DNA from: Pezizomycotina sp. ARF18 | Taxonomy: Eukaryota; Ascomycota | Reading direction: 5' to 3' | Length of the DNA stretch: 64,000 nt | NCBI GenBank assembly: GCA_002224055.1 | Contig: AZLU01000123.1 | Location: forward strand, 56,601 to 120,600 | In this document: positions 62,983-64,000 of the stretch, in pieces | How the letters are laid out: the number at the start of each line of letters is the position of its first letter | How positions within the stretch are numbered: the stretch's first letter is position 1 | Translations under genes and position numbers: made by a program | Notes under the pieces: model-generated | Told to the model about the DNA's origin: nothing | Databases searched by the model: none | Seen by the model: only the letters and a program-made list of their open reading frames with translations

Positions 62983-64000
62983 TCAGAACCCTTCTTCGCC
63001 GGCGTGACAAAGCTTAATTGAACGTCCCATTCAGATTTAAGAACCTGAGACGCAGTTATCCGTCGGGAAGGATTCGGGTCCAGGATAGAATATATCACAT
63101 TCCGGCATTTTGACTGGAAAGGAAAACAAATGTCAGCAAAAAACTTTCTAGATATATCATAATGTCGTTCACTACTTAAGGAATTTTTTTTTTTTCGGAA
63201 AAAGCAAGATCCAACTTACCCGGTGGAGGCTCTCGATTGGGCCGTAACCGCCTTCGTCTTTTCTTCCTTCAAGATATTTGTCGAAAAACTCTCTTCGTTT
63301 TTTCTCGCGATACGCCAAAGATGACGTCCGGTCCTCATTGCCATATAAATTACACCGTCGCCCACACGTCAACAGCCCTTGGATCGAACTCCTTCTCTGT
63401 ATATCCTCAGGCGAAATATACGGGGCCGAGCGCAGAGGCCACATGTTTTGTGGGCTTCTCTTTCCCAGGCAAATTTGAAGCACTCGCCGTTACCAAAATC
63501 CGAAATCTTCAGAGCACCGTGCTTTGTCAACAGCAAGTTCTCAGGCTTAAGATCACGATGGGCTACGCCCATCTCATGCATACCGACGCCACGCATGAGT
63601 TGCTTGAAGTAACAGTCTGCCTCTGCGGTCTCCAGCTTCTGATTAGCGAGGATGAGGGTATAGAGATCACCTCCCGCACAGAACTCCATGACCTCGCAGA
63701 ATCGCCCTTTGGCGTCCGGGATAAGGTCTAGGGTGTGAATGAATTTGGATGCCTTAGCTTGAAGATATACAAAACTCGGAGGTCAGGCGTTTGGTATATT
63801 TCTTGGCAGATTCCTGCGGTCGGCGTCTGAATTCCTTAACGCAATAGTTGTTCCCGATTCTCGTGGTCGAACTTGTGAGAGATACGAACGATACCGAAGG
63901 CGCCACGGGCCAACTCATTCCTGGCATTTTTCCATATTTTTCAATTAGTGGCGGTGGAATTTGGTCCGCCTTTCTTATCTGCGGCGATCCGTTCCTGTCT
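62983..64000 (-). CDS. SAT4: Sat4/Hal4-family Ser/Thr kinase, C-terminal part
   Basis: Fungus-specific NPR/HAL5-type kinase; Sat4/Hal4 and Hal5 stabilise the potassium transporter Trk1 in yeast. The window holds most of the kinase domain. A degraded glycine-loop region (KFGKCQE near 63930) is followed by [20 protein letters not shown], the catalytic loop [20 protein letters not shown] and [20 protein letters not shown] (DFG). [19 protein letters not shown] and, after an intron (about 63222-63121), [20 protein letters not shown] follow. The end is CHAGEEGF at 62983, reached after a one-base break at about 63010. Without that correction the frame would stop slightly later. HRDLKPEN and DFG are intact, so the kinase should be active. 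The N-terminus lies beyond 64000. SAT4 rather than HRK1 or HAL5 is a family-level guess. Confidence 0.85.

Overview
The window is nuclear DNA of an ascomycete fungus, most likely a filamentous one (Pezizomycotina). Genes are monocistronic on both strands and are interrupted by many short GT-AG introns (about 50-150 bp). Intergenic DNA is AT-rich and full of poly(A)/poly(T) runs. Several proteins have fungal-type relatives (Pbn1, Slp1, a Sat4/Hal4-type kinase, Cwc2, Rvs161). I cannot place it to class from the sequence alone. I see no tRNA, rRNA, CRISPR array or intact transposon.

Layout, left to right: an Est1-family protein (minus, C-terminus beyond the left edge); ribosomal protein uL2 (plus); a ZNF511-like zinc-finger protein (minus); a 2.7 kb AT-rich island carrying a repeated GAGAACATCT motif; a berberine-bridge-type FAD oxidoreductase (plus); a long pyrimidine-rich leader and the SNF2/STH1 chromatin-remodelling ATPase (plus); the ER SUN-domain protein Slp1 (minus); the GTPase RBG1/DRG1 (minus), divergent from the splicing factor CWC2 (plus); the Elongator catalytic subunit ELP3 (minus), divergent from the P5B ATPase YPK9 (plus); a tiny three-exon complex I subunit (NDUFB2-like, minus); cytosolic seryl-tRNA synthetase (plus); a ZUFSP/ZUP1-type peptidase (plus); HAM1 ITPase (plus), convergent with FAP7 (minus); PBN1 (plus); a FUN14 protein (plus), convergent with a SARAF-like ER protein (minus); RVS161 (minus); and the C-terminal part of a Sat4/Hal4 kinase (minus, N-terminus beyond the right edge). 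These are mostly conserved housekeeping genes, with no sign of a gene cluster or a mobile island.

Two features dominate interpretation. First, nearly every conserved gene is broken by single-base indels, mostly missing bases and often at or next to short homopolymers. Because the genes are unrelated and many are essential, I read this as sequence or assembly error, not pseudogenisation. Coding features below are therefore given as whole loci across the breaks. Second, the genes contain very small exons (7, 13, 19, 20, 24 and 31 nt) that simple gene finding would miss. The best-supported case is the start of RBG1, where five consecutive micro-exons rebuild a conserved N-terminus.
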